64,000 nucleotides of DNA from Lacinutrix sp. WUR7 (lineage in GTDB: Bacteria; Bacteroidota; Bacteroidia; Flavobacteriales; Flavobacteriaceae): the NCBI RefSeq assembly GCF_016864015.1, contig NZ_CP045067.1, forward strand, positions 97,001 to 161,000, read 5' to 3'. The translations under genes and the position numbers were made by a program. The notes under the pieces were generated by a model. The model did no database searches, was not told where the DNA came from, and saw nothing but the letters and a program-made list of their open reading frames with translations. Of the stretch, positions 8,386 through 17,122 are shown piece after piece (the stretch's first letter is position 1; each line of letters starts with the position of its first letter).

Positions 8386-9351
8386 TTGAGCAATACACAT
8401 TCTATTATATCTACAGCCAAGCAAACTATTGAGTTAGAGAGCAAAGCAATTTTAAATTTATCTAGTTTAGTTAATGATGATTTTGCAGCTGCCGTAAACC
8501 TTATGTACCACGCAAAAGGTAGGGTTATTATTACAGGAATTGGTAAAAGCGCCATTATTGCTACAAAAATTGTTGCTACACTAAACTCCACAGGTACGCC
8601 TTCCATTTTTATGCATGCGGCAGATGCCATTCATGGAGATTTAGGATTAATTCTTAAAGATGATGTAGTTATATGTATTTCTAAAAGTGGAAACACACCA
8701 GAAATAAAAGTACTTGTGCCTTTAATAAAGAATGCTGGTAATAAAATGATTGCTATTACAGGAAATAAAGATTCCTTTTTGGGGCAACAAGCAGATTATA
8801 TTTTAAACGCTTATGTAGAAAAAGAAGCTTGTCCAAACAACCTTGCTCCTACTACAAGTACAACGGCACAACTAGTTCTTGGGGATGCTTTAGCGGTTTG
8901 CTTATTAGAATTACGTGGTTTTTCTAGTAAAGACTTTGCCAAATATCATCCTGGAGGTGCATTAGGTAAAAAATTATATTTACGTGTACACGATATATCT
9001 TCGGTAAACCAAAAACCTAAAGTTTCGCCAGACACAAGTATTAAACAAGTAATTGTAGAGATTACCGAAAAAATGCTTGGTGTAACTGCGGTTGTCGAAG
9101 ATGAAAAAATTATAGGAATTATTACCGATGGTGATTTACGTAGAATGTTAAGCAAAGTGGACGATTTTTCTAAACTTACTGCAAAAGACATTATGAGTGA
9201 AAATCCAAAACGAATAGATGCTAATGCCATGGCTGTGGAAGCTAAGGATGTTATGGAAACCTACGGCATTTCGCAAATACTAGTAGAAGACAATGGTAAA
9301 TTTGCAGGAGTGGTACATGTACATGATTTAATAAGAGAAGGAATTTTATAA
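8386..9351 (+). CDS. kdsD: Arabinose-5-phosphate isomerase, KpsF/GutQ family
   Basis: 321 residues. An N-terminal SIS domain (GIGKSAIIATKIVATLNSTG, MHAADAIHGDLG, CISKSGNTPEI) is followed by two CBS domains (about 205-321). It interconverts ribulose-5-phosphate and arabinose-5-phosphate, the first step of Kdo synthesis for LPS core or capsule. No ATG fits; the TTG at 8386 gives MSNTHSIISTAKQTIELE, which matches the family N-terminus, so a TTG start is likely. Its stop overlaps the tatC start (TAATG), so the two are translationally coupled. The Kdo role ties this end of the window to the envelope genes further right. Confidence 0.9.
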   Translation: MSNTHSIISTAKQTIELESKAILNLSSLVNDDFAAAVNLMYHAKGRVIITGIGKSAIIATKIVATLNSTGTPSIFMHAADAIHGDLGLILKDDVVICISKSGNTPEIKVLVPLIKNAGNKMIAITGNKDSFLGQQADYILNAYVEKEACPNNLAPTTSTTAQLVLGDALAVCLLELRGFSSKDFAKYHPGGALGKKLYLRVHDISSVNQKPKVSPDTSIKQVIVEITEKMLGVTAVVEDEKIIGIITDGDLRRMLSKVDDFSKLTAKDIMSENPKRIDANAMAVEAKDVMETYGISQILVEDNGKFAGVVHVHDLIREGIL

Positions 9352-10193
9352 TGGCTAAAAAAAATGTAAACGAGATGTCTTTTCTAGATCATCTTGAGGA
9401 TTTAAGGTGGCATTTAGTTCGCATCAGTATTGCAGTAGTACTTTGTGGTATTGTGGCTTTTTTGTTTAAAGGTTTTATTTTTGACGTTATTATTCTTGGA
9501 CCAAAAGAAATGTCTTTCCCAACCTACAGATGGTTATGCAGCGCAAGTCAATTAATAGGAATAGAAAACTCCTCTTTTTGCGGAGAAAGCTTTCCGTTTG
9601 AAATTCAAAGTAGAACCCTTGCCGGACAATTTTCTGCGCATTTATGGACTTCGGTTTATGCTGGTTTTATTGTTTCTTTTCCATATATACTCTATCAATT
9701 GTGGTCTTTTATAAGTCCGGGAATGCATGAAAACGAACAGAAACACTCAAAAGGTTTTATTATTGTTTCCTCTTTCTTATTTTTTCTAGGAGTCCTTTTC
9801 GGTTATTATATAGTAACGCCATTATCCATCAACTTTTTAGGTACCTATTCGGTAAGTCAAGAAGTACATAACGATTTCGATTTAGCTAGTTATATTGGTT
9901 TAGTTAGAGCAACTGTTATCGCTTCCGGATTAATTTTTGAGCTTCCTATTATTATCTACTTTTTAACTAAAGTAGGTTTAGTGACGCCTCAATTCCTAAA
10001 AAAATATAGAAAATACGCATTAGTAATCGTACTAATTCTTTCGGCAATTATAACACCGCCAGACATTGCAAGTCAGATCATTGTTGCCATACCCATATTA
10101 ATACTGTATCAAGTAAGTATTTATATTTCAAAAATTGTAGTAAAAAACGAAGCAAAAAAATCTTCAGATAATAAAATTAAAAAGCATGTCTAA
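9351..10193 (+). CDS. tatC: Sec-independent protein translocase TatC
   Basis: 280 residues with six predicted membrane segments and the TatC signature near the N-terminus (FLDHLEDLRWHLVRI), which binds twin-arginine signal peptides. The next conserved block (LWSFISPGMHENEQ) also fits. It is the core of the Tat translocon in the inner membrane. It overlaps kdsD by one base and the next gene by 8 bp, so all three form an operon. A long periplasmic loop (about 55-90) with two Cys is longer than in E. coli TatC, as is common in Bacteroidetes. No tatA or tatB is in the window. Confidence 0.93.
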   Translation: MAKKNVNEMSFLDHLEDLRWHLVRISIAVVLCGIVAFLFKGFIFDVIILGPKEMSFPTYRWLCSASQLIGIENSSFCGESFPFEIQSRTLAGQFSAHLWTSVYAGFIVSFPYILYQLWSFISPGMHENEQKHSKGFIIVSSFLFFLGVLFGYYIVTPLSINFLGTYSVSQEVHNDFDLASYIGLVRATVIASGLIFELPIIIYFLTKVGLVTPQFLKKYRKYALVIVLILSAIITPPDIASQIIVAIPILILYQVSIYISKIVVKNEAKKSSDNKIKKHV

Positions 10194-10536
10194 TATAGTA
10201 ACCGAATTTAATGAATATCGTTCTAAAATGAATGATAAAATTCTAGCAGATAATAATAAGGTAATCAAACGTATTTTTAATTTAGACACTAACGCTTTCG
10301 CGGAAGGCACTCTAGATAAAAAAACAAAAGAGTTACTAGGCCTTGTAGCCTCTATGGTTTTACGTTGTGATGATTGTGTAAAATACCATTTAGAAGCATG
10401 CCATAAAGAAGGATTAACCAAAGAACAAGTAGTAGAGTCTTTAAGTATTGCTAATTTAGTTGGTGGTACTATTGTCATTCCGCATTTACGAAAAGCATAC
10501 GAATATTGGGATCTTTTAGAAGAAGTACAAGGTTAA
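10186..10536 (+). CDS. Carboxymuconolactone decarboxylase / AhpD-like protein
   Basis: 116 residues, a single AhpD-like helical domain. The motif CDDCVKYH (61-68) carries the CxxCxxxH arrangement used for thiol-based peroxide reduction in AhpD relatives. The family also contains decarboxylases, but the redox CxxC here favours an antioxidant thiol role. It overlaps tatC by 8 bp and is the last gene of the kdsD-tatC operon. It lacks the second domain seen in longer AhpD proteins and would be expected to oligomerise. Confidence 0.8.
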   Translation: MSNIVTEFNEYRSKMNDKILADNNKVIKRIFNLDTNAFAEGTLDKKTKELLGLVASMVLRCDDCVKYHLEACHKEGLTKEQVVESLSIANLVGGTIVIPHLRKAYEYWDLLEEVQG

Positions 10537-10611
10537 ACTTTACTTAAAGTACTAGTGTACATACCATAGTATTTTGGTTTTTACTATTTTTAACAACAAT
10601 AAATATACCCC

Positions 10612-11352
10612 ATGAAACTTAGAGCAGAACATTTAATGAAGTCCTATAACGGAAGAAAAGTGGTGAAAGACGTTTCTTTAGAAGTAAATCAAGGAGAAAT
10701 TGTTGGACTTTTAGGACCTAATGGTGCAGGAAAAACGACTTCGTTTTATATGATTGTTGGACTGATTAAACCTAATGGTGGAAATATATATTTGGACGAT
10801 ACCAATATTACCAAATACCCAATGTACAAGCGTGCTCAAAACGGAATTGGGTATCTAGCGCAAGAAGCTTCCGTTTTTAGAAAATTAAGCATTGAAGATA
10901 ATATTTTAAGTGTATTGCAACTTACCAAATTAAGCAAGAAAGAACAGCATGACAAAATGGAATCGCTTATTGAAGAGTTTGGTTTAGGGCATATCCGTAA
11001 AAGTAGAGGCGATTTACTTTCTGGTGGGGAACGTAGACGTACAGAAATTGCTCGCGCGCTTGCTACAGATCCAAATTTCATTTTATTAGATGAACCATTT
11101 GCAGGTGTAGACCCAGTTGCTGTAGAAGATATTCAACGTATTATAGCCAAGCTGACTAAAAAGAATATTGGTATTCTTATTACAGATCACAACGTACAAG
11201 AAACACTTGCTATCACAGACAGAACCTATTTAATGTTTGAAGGTGGTATTCTTAAAGCAGGAAAACCAGAAGAACTTGCAGCAGACGAAATGGTACGTAA
11301 AGTATATCTAGGTCAGAATTTTGAATTACGTAGAACGAAGCTAGATTTCTAA
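10612..11352 (+). CDS. lptB: LPS export ABC transporter ATP-binding protein LptB
   Basis: 246 residues with all ABC ATPase motifs: Walker [10 protein letters not shown] (about 34-42), signature LSGGERRR, Walker [14 protein letters not shown] and the switch His in ITDHNV. The [15 protein letters not shown] form and the tail [10 protein letters not shown] fit LptB. It powers LPS extraction from the inner membrane with LptFG, which are not in the window. It is 75 bp after the AhpD-like gene, possibly the same transcript. A short CAGCC-TAA-GGCTG hairpin (11353-11365) begins right after the stop; its T tract is weak. Confidence 0.92.
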   Translation: MKLRAEHLMKSYNGRKVVKDVSLEVNQGEIVGLLGPNGAGKTTSFYMIVGLIKPNGGNIYLDDTNITKYPMYKRAQNGIGYLAQEASVFRKLSIEDNILSVLQLTKLSKKEQHDKMESLIEEFGLGHIRKSRGDLLSGGERRRTEIARALATDPNFILLDEPFAGVDPVAVEDIQRIIAKLTKKNIGILITDHNVQETLAITDRTYLMFEGGILKAGKPEELAADEMVRKVYLGQNFELRRTKLDF

Positions 11353-11455
11353 CAGCCTAAGGCTGATTTGATTATTATTACTCTTGTGGAATTGATTATT
11401 TACTCAAAATAAATCTCAAATTCTCATACTAACCATAATTCCTATAAATTACACA

Positions 11456-12060
11456 GTTCTCCTCTTAAGCTTAAGAGGAGAATGAATTTTAGTTTTCTTT
11501 TTTGAAAACTGGAAGAAAGAGGAGTTTGATATTTACAAAATAGCTTCGCATTTTAAGTCAAACTCTCTGAATTTTATTTCATAAAACACACCTCTCTTTA
11601 ACTAAAGAGAGGAGCAATTAATTAGTGTTTTTGTTTTAATAAGAATAATTATACTCGTAAAAGGTTCTCCTCTTAAGCTTAAGAGGAGAATGAATTCTAG
11701 TTTTCTTTTTTGAAAACTGAAAGAAAGAGGTGTTTGATATTTATAAAATAGCTTCGCATTTTAAGTCAAACTCTCCGAATTTTATTTCATAAAACACACC
11801 TCTCTTTAGTTAAAGAGAGGAGCAATTAATTAGTGTTTTTTTTTAATAGTAATAATTATACTCGTAAAAGGTTCTCCTCTTAAGCTTAAGAGGAAAATGA
11901 ATTCTAGTTTTCTTTTTTGAAAACTCGAAGAAAGAGGAGTTTGATATTTATAAAATAGCTTCGCATTTTAAGTCAAACTCTCCACTTATTATTTCATAAA
12001 ACAAATATCTCTATAACTAGATAGACGAGCTCGCAACAATTACTGTTAAGTAAAAACAAA
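11456..12060. repeat. Array of three tandem ~207-bp hairpin-rich units
   Basis: Unit starts at 11456, 11664 and 11871 give periods of 208 and 207 bp. Each unit holds four inverted repeats in order: a 26-bp perfect palindrome built on TTCTCCTCTTAAG (11457-11482; also 11665-11690; one mismatch in the third copy at 11872-11897); AGTTTTC/GAAAACT (11491-11510); GAGTTTGA/TCAAACTC (11522-11565) enclosing an AAAATAGC-TTC-GCATTTT hairpin; and CCTCTCTTTA/TAAAGAGAGG (11591-11612) followed by a T-rich tract. The last stem is destroyed in the third copy. The array fills the space between convergent lptB and the peptidase gene. No coding frame is convincing. Confidence 0.9.
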
Positions 12061-12068
12061 AAGTGTTT

Positions 12069-13859
12069 CTAATACTTTTTTAACTTTTGTACATAATTCA
12101 AACCTTCATCTAAATACAGTCTTAAATAAACTAATTTAGACGTGTTGGAACCTTCAGTAAAGTATACCATTTTAATACTCATACTTTTTGCTCCTTCTCT
12201 ATAATATGTTGAAGCTCCTGTTATAGTAATATCCCCTTCTATGTCTTTATAAATTTCGTCTTTTAACGCTTTATAACTATTAGTTAGCCATACATTTTCT
12301 TCACAGATTAAATTCTTTAGAATCGAATTATCTTTTGTTACTAAGTAACGTAATAACTGATCTGAAATTGCTAATACTTTAGGGTTAACGTCTATTAAGT
12401 TAAAATATCTATTCTTACTAGAATAAGAAGTTTCGTCTTTATGCCAAATGTCATTTAATCTTGAAAACTGTAAAACTTTGTAATCTGGATCTATGATTAT
12501 TTTTTTTAGATTCGTTTTCGAAAAAGTATATGTGTCATTTTTATAAGAAAAAGCTAAAGAGTGTTTTTCTTTAGAGCCATCTATAAGTTCTTTTACAACT
12601 TCAACTTTAGTGTCATTTATAGTAAATCCGTTAATAATCAAACTATTATCGGTTTCCGTTATAAAAAAATCTGGAAGTGTATTACTATCTATCAAACGTA
12701 ACTCTTTCTGCATTAAAAACTCTTGAAGTTCATCTAAAGAAACAGTTGTATTACCTGTAGCTTTTTCCTTATAAAATTTAGATAAATCAGTATAGAAGCT
12801 CTTATTTTCTTTTTCATTATATAAAAACAAAAGTGTTGAAAAACTATAACTAATAACCTTTTTATCTTCTTTTTTTATTTTTTTTGAAACTAAGCTAGCT
12901 TCTCTAAAACCCTCACTTCTATATCCTTTTTTGTTTAATAAACTTTTTAATTCTTTATCTTCATTTTTAAAGTCTAGGTATTTTAAAGACATATATTCTG
13001 CAATTCCTTCTGTTAAAACAGACTCTTTAAAACGCAAACCAGTAACTCCCCAAAATAAGTGAGCAACCTCATGTGCAAGCAAACGTTTTTCTAGTCTTGC
13101 TGTATCTTTTAACATTTTAGAATTTAAAAGAATAACATTATCAAAGGTTTTCCCTAAAAGGGTTTTACTAATAAATGGAACAAATATTATTTTTGGTTTT
13201 CTATTATGCTCTGGATAGGACTGTAGATAAAAATTGTAAGCATCATTGATTACACCTAATATATCTTTTACTTTTCCTTGACTTTCTTTAAACCTATTTA
13301 AGTTGTAAACGTCAAACCCTTCAATTTTACTATTGTAAAAATCACCAGCTATAATTGGCGGAGGGTATAAATGAGCTTTTTTTAAATCTTCTTTACTAGG
13401 ATATATTAGTGTATATTTTTCTGGTAGTTTAGTTTCTATATTAAATGCCCTTCTTTCACCAAAATCTTTTTTTAAAGTTACTAGATAACTAATGGAAGCT
13501 AAAAAGAAATCTTTAGTCATTCTATAACTGTCTGTTTTCTCTTTTAATAAGTTTATTGTAAAACTAAAATCATTCGTTTTTGGTAGGTATTTTTTATAAT
13601 AGACTTTACCCATCTTAACGTTTCCTTTTAATAATGCTTGATCTTTATGAAGCAATATTCCACCATTTGCAACTATGGTATCTATCTGCTTATCTAAATT
13701 TGAAATGGTATTATTAACATATAAATTTCCATAACGGTCTACTTCTACGTTTGCAGTAATGGCCTTTTCTTGACTAGAAGAATTAATTGTAGTTAAGAAA
13801 AACAGAAATATTAAAGCTTGAGCATTTCTTACTCTTTTAGTGTGTAAAACGTTCTTCAT
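12069..13859 (-). CDS. Secreted gluzincin (M1-like) peptidase
   Basis: 596 residues. The N-terminus (LIFLFFLTTINSSSQ) looks like a signal peptide, so a periplasmic or exported location is likely. The zinc site is HEVAH (263-267), with a downstream glutamate in LTEGIAEYM at 284. That spacing is HExxH-x16-E, two residues shorter than the classical M1 aminopeptidase HExxH-x18-E. The first 150 residues are a beta-rich domain as in M1-like proteins, and the last 200 are unassigned. Active-site residues are intact, so it may be an active metallopeptidase. It has no operon partner and sits between the repeat array and the divergent SPFH gene. Confidence 0.7.
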   Translation of the reverse strand: MKNVLHTKRVRNAQALIFLFFLTTINSSSQEKAITANVEVDRYGNLYVNNTISNLDKQIDTIVANGGILLHKDQALLKGNVKMGKVYYKKYLPKTNDFSFTINLLKEKTDSYRMTKDFFLASISYLVTLKKDFGERRAFNIETKLPEKYTLIYPSKEDLKKAHLYPPPIIAGDFYNSKIEGFDVYNLNRFKESQGKVKDILGVINDAYNFYLQSYPEHNRKPKIIFVPFISKTLLGKTFDNVILLNSKMLKDTARLEKRLLAHEVAHLFWGVTGLRFKESVLTEGIAEYMSLKYLDFKNEDKELKSLLNKKGYRSEGFREASLVSKKIKKEDKKVISYSFSTLLFLYNEKENKSFYTDLSKFYKEKATGNTTVSLDELQEFLMQKELRLIDSNTLPDFFITETDNSLIINGFTINDTKVEVVKELIDGSKEKHSLAFSYKNDTYTFSKTNLKKIIIDPDYKVLQFSRLNDIWHKDETSYSSKNRYFNLIDVNPKVLAISDQLLRYLVTKDNSILKNLICEENVWLTNSYKALKDEIYKDIEGDITITGASTYYREGAKSMSIKMVYFTEGSNTSKLVYLRLYLDEGLNYVQKLKKY

Positions 13860-14179
13860 ATAGTGATATTCTTTTCATTTTTTATAAGATTAATGAAATG
13901 CTTCGGAAACCAAAATGATGTGATTTTGTTCTATTCCGAAGTAATTCCTTGTAATTTAAACTTTTTTTTTCGCAAAAGGTGCATCTAAAAAATTTCGTAA
14001 AATAAATCGTTTCTATTCTATGAATAAGGCTAATTAGCCAGGAAATATTTCAGAAACACCTCCTATTTCTTTCCTTTTAAAATATAAGTTTCTTTTTATT
14101 TTCAGAAAAAAATAGCTTTTACATTAAAACATTTCATATCTTTATGATATCAAAATAATATCATTTTAAATAAAACTAT
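13860..14179. promoter_or_regulatory. Divergent intergenic region with three inverted repeats
   Basis: It separates the peptidase (minus) from the SPFH gene (plus). A two-tier hairpin at 13901-13941 pairs CTTCGGAA with TTCCGAAG and, inside it, CAAAAT with ATTTTG. A 12-bp palindrome GGCTAATTAGCC lies at 14028-14039. Close to the SPFH start, a TATCTTTA box (14137-14144) runs into an inverted repeat ATGATAT/ATATCAT (14144-14164), which looks like an operator. No open frame of note. Confidence 0.5.
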
Positions 14180-15040
14180 ATGAACCAAGAAAAAATAATC
14201 AGACCAATTAATGGCTATTTCATTTTAGCAATAACTATTGCCTTAATTATTAGTAGTATCTATTTCACTTTTACAACAGAAAATCCGGAACATGCATTAC
14301 TACTAATCGTTGCTATTATATTATTTAAAGGATTTGTTCTTGTTAACCCTAACAATTCTAGAGTTTTACTTTTATTCGGAAAATATATTGGTAGTATAAA
14401 ATCAAACGGCCTTTTTTGGGTAAACCCATTGTACAGCAGAAGAACTGTTTCTTTAAGAGCTAGTAATTTTGACAGTGAACGTTTAAAAGTAAATGACAAA
14501 TTAGGAAACCCAATAATGATTAGTACTATTTTAGTTTGGCGCGTTACTAATACCTACAAGGCATCCTTTGATGTGGATAATTATGAAAACTTTGTTAGAG
14601 TACAAACAGATGCAGCGGTAAGAAAACTAGCGAGTATGTATCCCTATGATAATTTTGCAGACGAAGGTCATGTAGAAGATATTACGTTACGTTCTAGTGT
14701 AAATGAAGTTAGTGAAGCACTTGAAAAAGAAATTGACGAACGTTTATCTATTGCAGGAATTGAAGTGTTAGAAGCAAGAATAGGTTATTTAGCTTATGCA
14801 CAAGAAATTGCAAGCGCGATGCTTAAAAGACAACAAGCTACAGCTATAGTTGCTGCAAGACATAAAATTGTAGAAGGCGCTGTTAGCATGGTAGAAATGG
14901 CATTAAATGAATTGAGCAAAAAGAATATTGTAGATTTAGATGATGAAAGAAAAGCTGCAATGGTAAGCAATCTAATGGTGATACTTTGTGGCGATAAAGA
15001 GGCGTCTCCTGTTTTAAATACAGGTACTTTAAATCAATAA
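14180..15040 (+). CDS. SPFH / band 7 domain membrane protein
   Basis: 286 residues. Two N-terminal hydrophobic segments (about 13-32 and 41-58) are followed by an SPFH domain (VLVNPNNSRVLLLFGKYIGS, then NGLFWVNPLYSRRTVSLRAS), typical of stomatin/prohibitin relatives, and a helical C-terminal part ending near GDKEASPVLNTG. These proteins oligomerise on the inner membrane and scaffold proteases or membrane microdomains. A 58-residue Arc-type regulator follows 45 bp downstream, and an inverted repeat sits in the promoter. Confidence 0.85.
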   Translation: MNQEKIIRPINGYFILAITIALIISSIYFTFTTENPEHALLLIVAIILFKGFVLVNPNNSRVLLLFGKYIGSIKSNGLFWVNPLYSRRTVSLRASNFDSERLKVNDKLGNPIMISTILVWRVTNTYKASFDVDNYENFVRVQTDAAVRKLASMYPYDNFADEGHVEDITLRSSVNEVSEALEKEIDERLSIAGIEVLEARIGYLAYAQEIASAMLKRQQATAIVAARHKIVEGAVSMVEMALNELSKKNIVDLDDERKAAMVSNLMVILCGDKEASPVLNTGTLNQ

Positions 15041-15085
15041 TATATATATTTACAGATAAATTTATTAAGAAAACGAATACTTTAA

Positions 15086-15262
15086 ATGGCTAAAAAGAAG
15101 GCTTTTGCATTACGAATAAATGAAGATATGATCAAAGCTATTGAAAAATGGGCTGCGGATGAATTCCGCAGCACTAATGGTCAAATCGAATGGATGCTTA
15201 ATGAAAGTCTAAAAAAGGCAAAGCGTAGTCCGAAAAAAAGAAACACGGAGGAAAACGATTAA
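15086..15262 (+). CDS. Arc family ribbon-helix-helix DNA-binding protein, 58 residues
   Basis: A complete small gene: ATG at 15086, TAA at 15260. The sequence begins MAKKKAFALRINEDMIKAIE and continues KWAADEFRSTNGQIEWMLNE, which is a ribbon-helix-helix fold: strand KAFALRI, helix 1 EDMIKAIEKWAADEF, helix 2 NGQIEWMLNESLKKA. The lysine-rich tail is probably disordered. It lies 45 bp after the SPFH gene, likely on the same mRNA. A plausible target is the ATGATAT/ATATCAT repeat in front of that gene (inference). Its 3' end overlaps the convergent TerC-like gene by 4 bp. Confidence 0.8.
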   Translation: MAKKKAFALRINEDMIKAIEKWAADEFRSTNGQIEWMLNESLKKAKRSPKKRNTEEND

Positions 15263-16083
15263 ATATCTTTTACTTCTTTTGCGTCTTTTAGGGCTTTCTC
15301 TGCTGTAAGTCGTTTTTGATATCTCCCCTGCACCACATCTACAACGATTAAAATAAATAACACAAAATAGAACGTTGTTTTACTCATAGGTACAATCTCG
15401 TTTCCAAAGAGTTTTAAATGTGCTAGGTGGCCACCTTCGGTAACTAGCATAATTCCTACTATAAATAAGATAAAAAGCCCTAATACTTCATACATCCTAT
15501 TCTTAGATAAGAATGTCGAAATTTTATCTGCCATTATTAACATTAGCAATCCACTAATAACAATGGCTATTGCCATAACAATAAATGCCGTTGTGCTATT
15601 TTCTATTTCGCTAGTAAGACCAATTGCCGCTAAGATAGAATCGAAAGAAAAAACCAAGTTCATAATTACAATACTGGTAATAACCGCATTTGCTGATTTG
15701 GTACTTTTACCAGATGCCATTTCGGCAACCGTAAGTCCAGATGTAGAAATCATGTGCCAAATTTCTTTAATTGCCGTATAAATAATAAACGCACCTCCAG
15801 CTAGCACTATGATACTATGTCCGTTAAATGCAAAATGCACAATATTTTCAATACCTCCTGTTAAAAAAGAAAAAGGGTCTTGAAAAAAATCGATGATAGA
15901 TACTAATATAAATAATAAGACAATACGTAAAACTATAGCGATAAGTATTCCAACTTTTCTAACTCTTTTTTGTTCTGCTTCTGGTGCTTTTTTAGATTCT
16001 AAGGATATATATAAAAGGTTATCAAAGCCTAATACTGCTTGAAGCATGATTAGCATGAATAAAGTAAAAATAATTCCAGCCAT
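15259..16083 (-). CDS. TerC family integral membrane protein
   Basis: 274 residues with seven or more hydrophobic segments. TerC motifs are seen: an acidic residue in the first segment (LGFDNLLYISLE) and in a later one (NLVFSFDSILAAIG), both likely metal-coordinating. Members are linked to tellurite resistance and, for Alx/MeeF-type proteins, to Mn2+ export. This one probably moves or senses a metal ion at the inner membrane. It lies 3 bp after pssA on the same strand, so they are probably co-transcribed. Its stop overlaps the Arc-type gene. Confidence 0.85.
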   Translation of the reverse strand: MAGIIFTLFMLIMLQAVLGFDNLLYISLESKKAPEAEQKRVRKVGILIAIVLRIVLLFILVSIIDFFQDPFSFLTGGIENIVHFAFNGHSIIVLAGGAFIIYTAIKEIWHMISTSGLTVAEMASGKSTKSANAVITSIVIMNLVFSFDSILAAIGLTSEIENSTTAFIVMAIAIVISGLLMLIMADKISTFLSKNRMYEVLGLFILFIVGIMLVTEGGHLAHLKLFGNEIVPMSKTTFYFVLFILIVVDVVQGRYQKRLTAEKALKDAKEVKDI

Positions 16084-16086
16084 TAG

Positions 16087-16836
16087 TTAAATGTTTTTAG
16101 AGTTTAATAAAGATAAAATAATGTAAAGCAAAATAATTAAAGGAATTGCTGCAAAATGCAACACCACCAAAAACACCAAGCTTAAAAGTAAAAAGATGTA
16201 ACGCATTGCATTGTCTTTAAAACCGTAATTTTTAAATTTTAAAGCAAAGAGTTTTATGTTACTATTTAGTAAGTAACAGCTTAAAATCGTTACTATTAAT
16301 AAAAACCACTTGTTTAATATAATAGCATTCATAGCGTCGCTATTTTGAAACTCTAATATAAGCGGTAAAGAAATAATAAGCAATGTATTTGCTGGCGTTG
16401 GTAAACCTTTAAAATAAGATTGTTGTTCAACATCTATATTAAATTTCGCCAATCTATAGGCAGAAGCCATGGTAATAAACAAACCTACTAATGCCAATGG
16501 AACGATCTTAAAGCTTTCCCATTGCATAAAAGAACTCCAAGAAGAAAATTGTATTCCCGGACCTTCACAAGCCAAAGAAAGTAGTTTGTACATGATTACA
16601 CCTGGAACCAAACCACTAGTTACCATATCTGCAAGTGAATCTAATTGTACACCTAATTCGCTTTGTACATTTAGTTTTCTAGCGAAGAACCCGTCAAAGA
16701 AATCAAAGAATATTCCAAGAAACACGAATACTGCCGAAGCAACAAATAAATTATTTACTGCTAATAGAACGGCAATGCTTCCGCAGAATAAATTTAATAA
16801 GGTTATAAAATTCGGAATGAAGCTTTTTAGTTGCAT
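16087..16836 (-). CDS. pssA: CDP-diacylglycerol--serine O-phosphatidyltransferase
   Basis: 249 residues, a multi-spanning CDP-alcohol phosphatidyltransferase. The catalytic motif D-G-x2-A-R-x8-G-x3-D-x3-D is present as DGFFARKLNVQSELGVQLDS followed by LAD. It makes phosphatidylserine, the precursor of phosphatidylethanolamine, at the inner membrane. The length and N-terminus (IPNFITLLNLFCGSIAVLLA) match the PssA type common in Bacteroidetes. It is the first gene of a two-gene unit with the TerC-like gene. Confidence 0.88.
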   Translation of the reverse strand: MQLKSFIPNFITLLNLFCGSIAVLLAVNNLFVASAVFVFLGIFFDFFDGFFARKLNVQSELGVQLDSLADMVTSGLVPGVIMYKLLSLACEGPGIQFSSWSSFMQWESFKIVPLALVGLFITMASAYRLAKFNIDVEQQSYFKGLPTPANTLLIISLPLILEFQNSDAMNAIILNKWFLLIVTILSCYLLNSNIKLFALKFKNYGFKDNAMRYIFLLLSLVFLVVLHFAAIPLIILLYIILSLLNSKNI

Positions 16837-17122
16837 AATTTGATATAAGTTGTAAAAATAGCAAACTATTTTCGTCTAAAACAAAAGTTACACAATTTAT
16901 ACGCTGTTTTTATTACAATTAAATGTTGTTTTATCTGTTCTAATTCCTAATAAAAACCAATCGAACCTACGGCTATACTTAGATATATAATAATTCGTAT
17001 AGAAAAAACCACCTTTTTATTTAACATAATAATCAAAGTATAAAAGGTATTAAACAATATCTATTGCTTTTTCAAGTTTAATATGTTGAAAAATAATGGC
17101 ATATTTGTAAAAAAAATTATCC

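Noticed and set aside
8301-8630. A 109-codon minus-strand frame with hydrophobic residues
   Set aside because: It lies antisense to the well-supported kdsD start and its promoter region.
11353-11365. Strong terminator right after lptB
   Set aside because: The CAGCC/GGCTG stem is only 5 bp and the following T tract is broken; the repeats downstream are better stop candidates, so it is not listed as a separate feature.
11456-12060. CRISPR array
   Set aside because: Units are about 207 bp with no short repeat and unique spacer alternation, and no cas genes are present.
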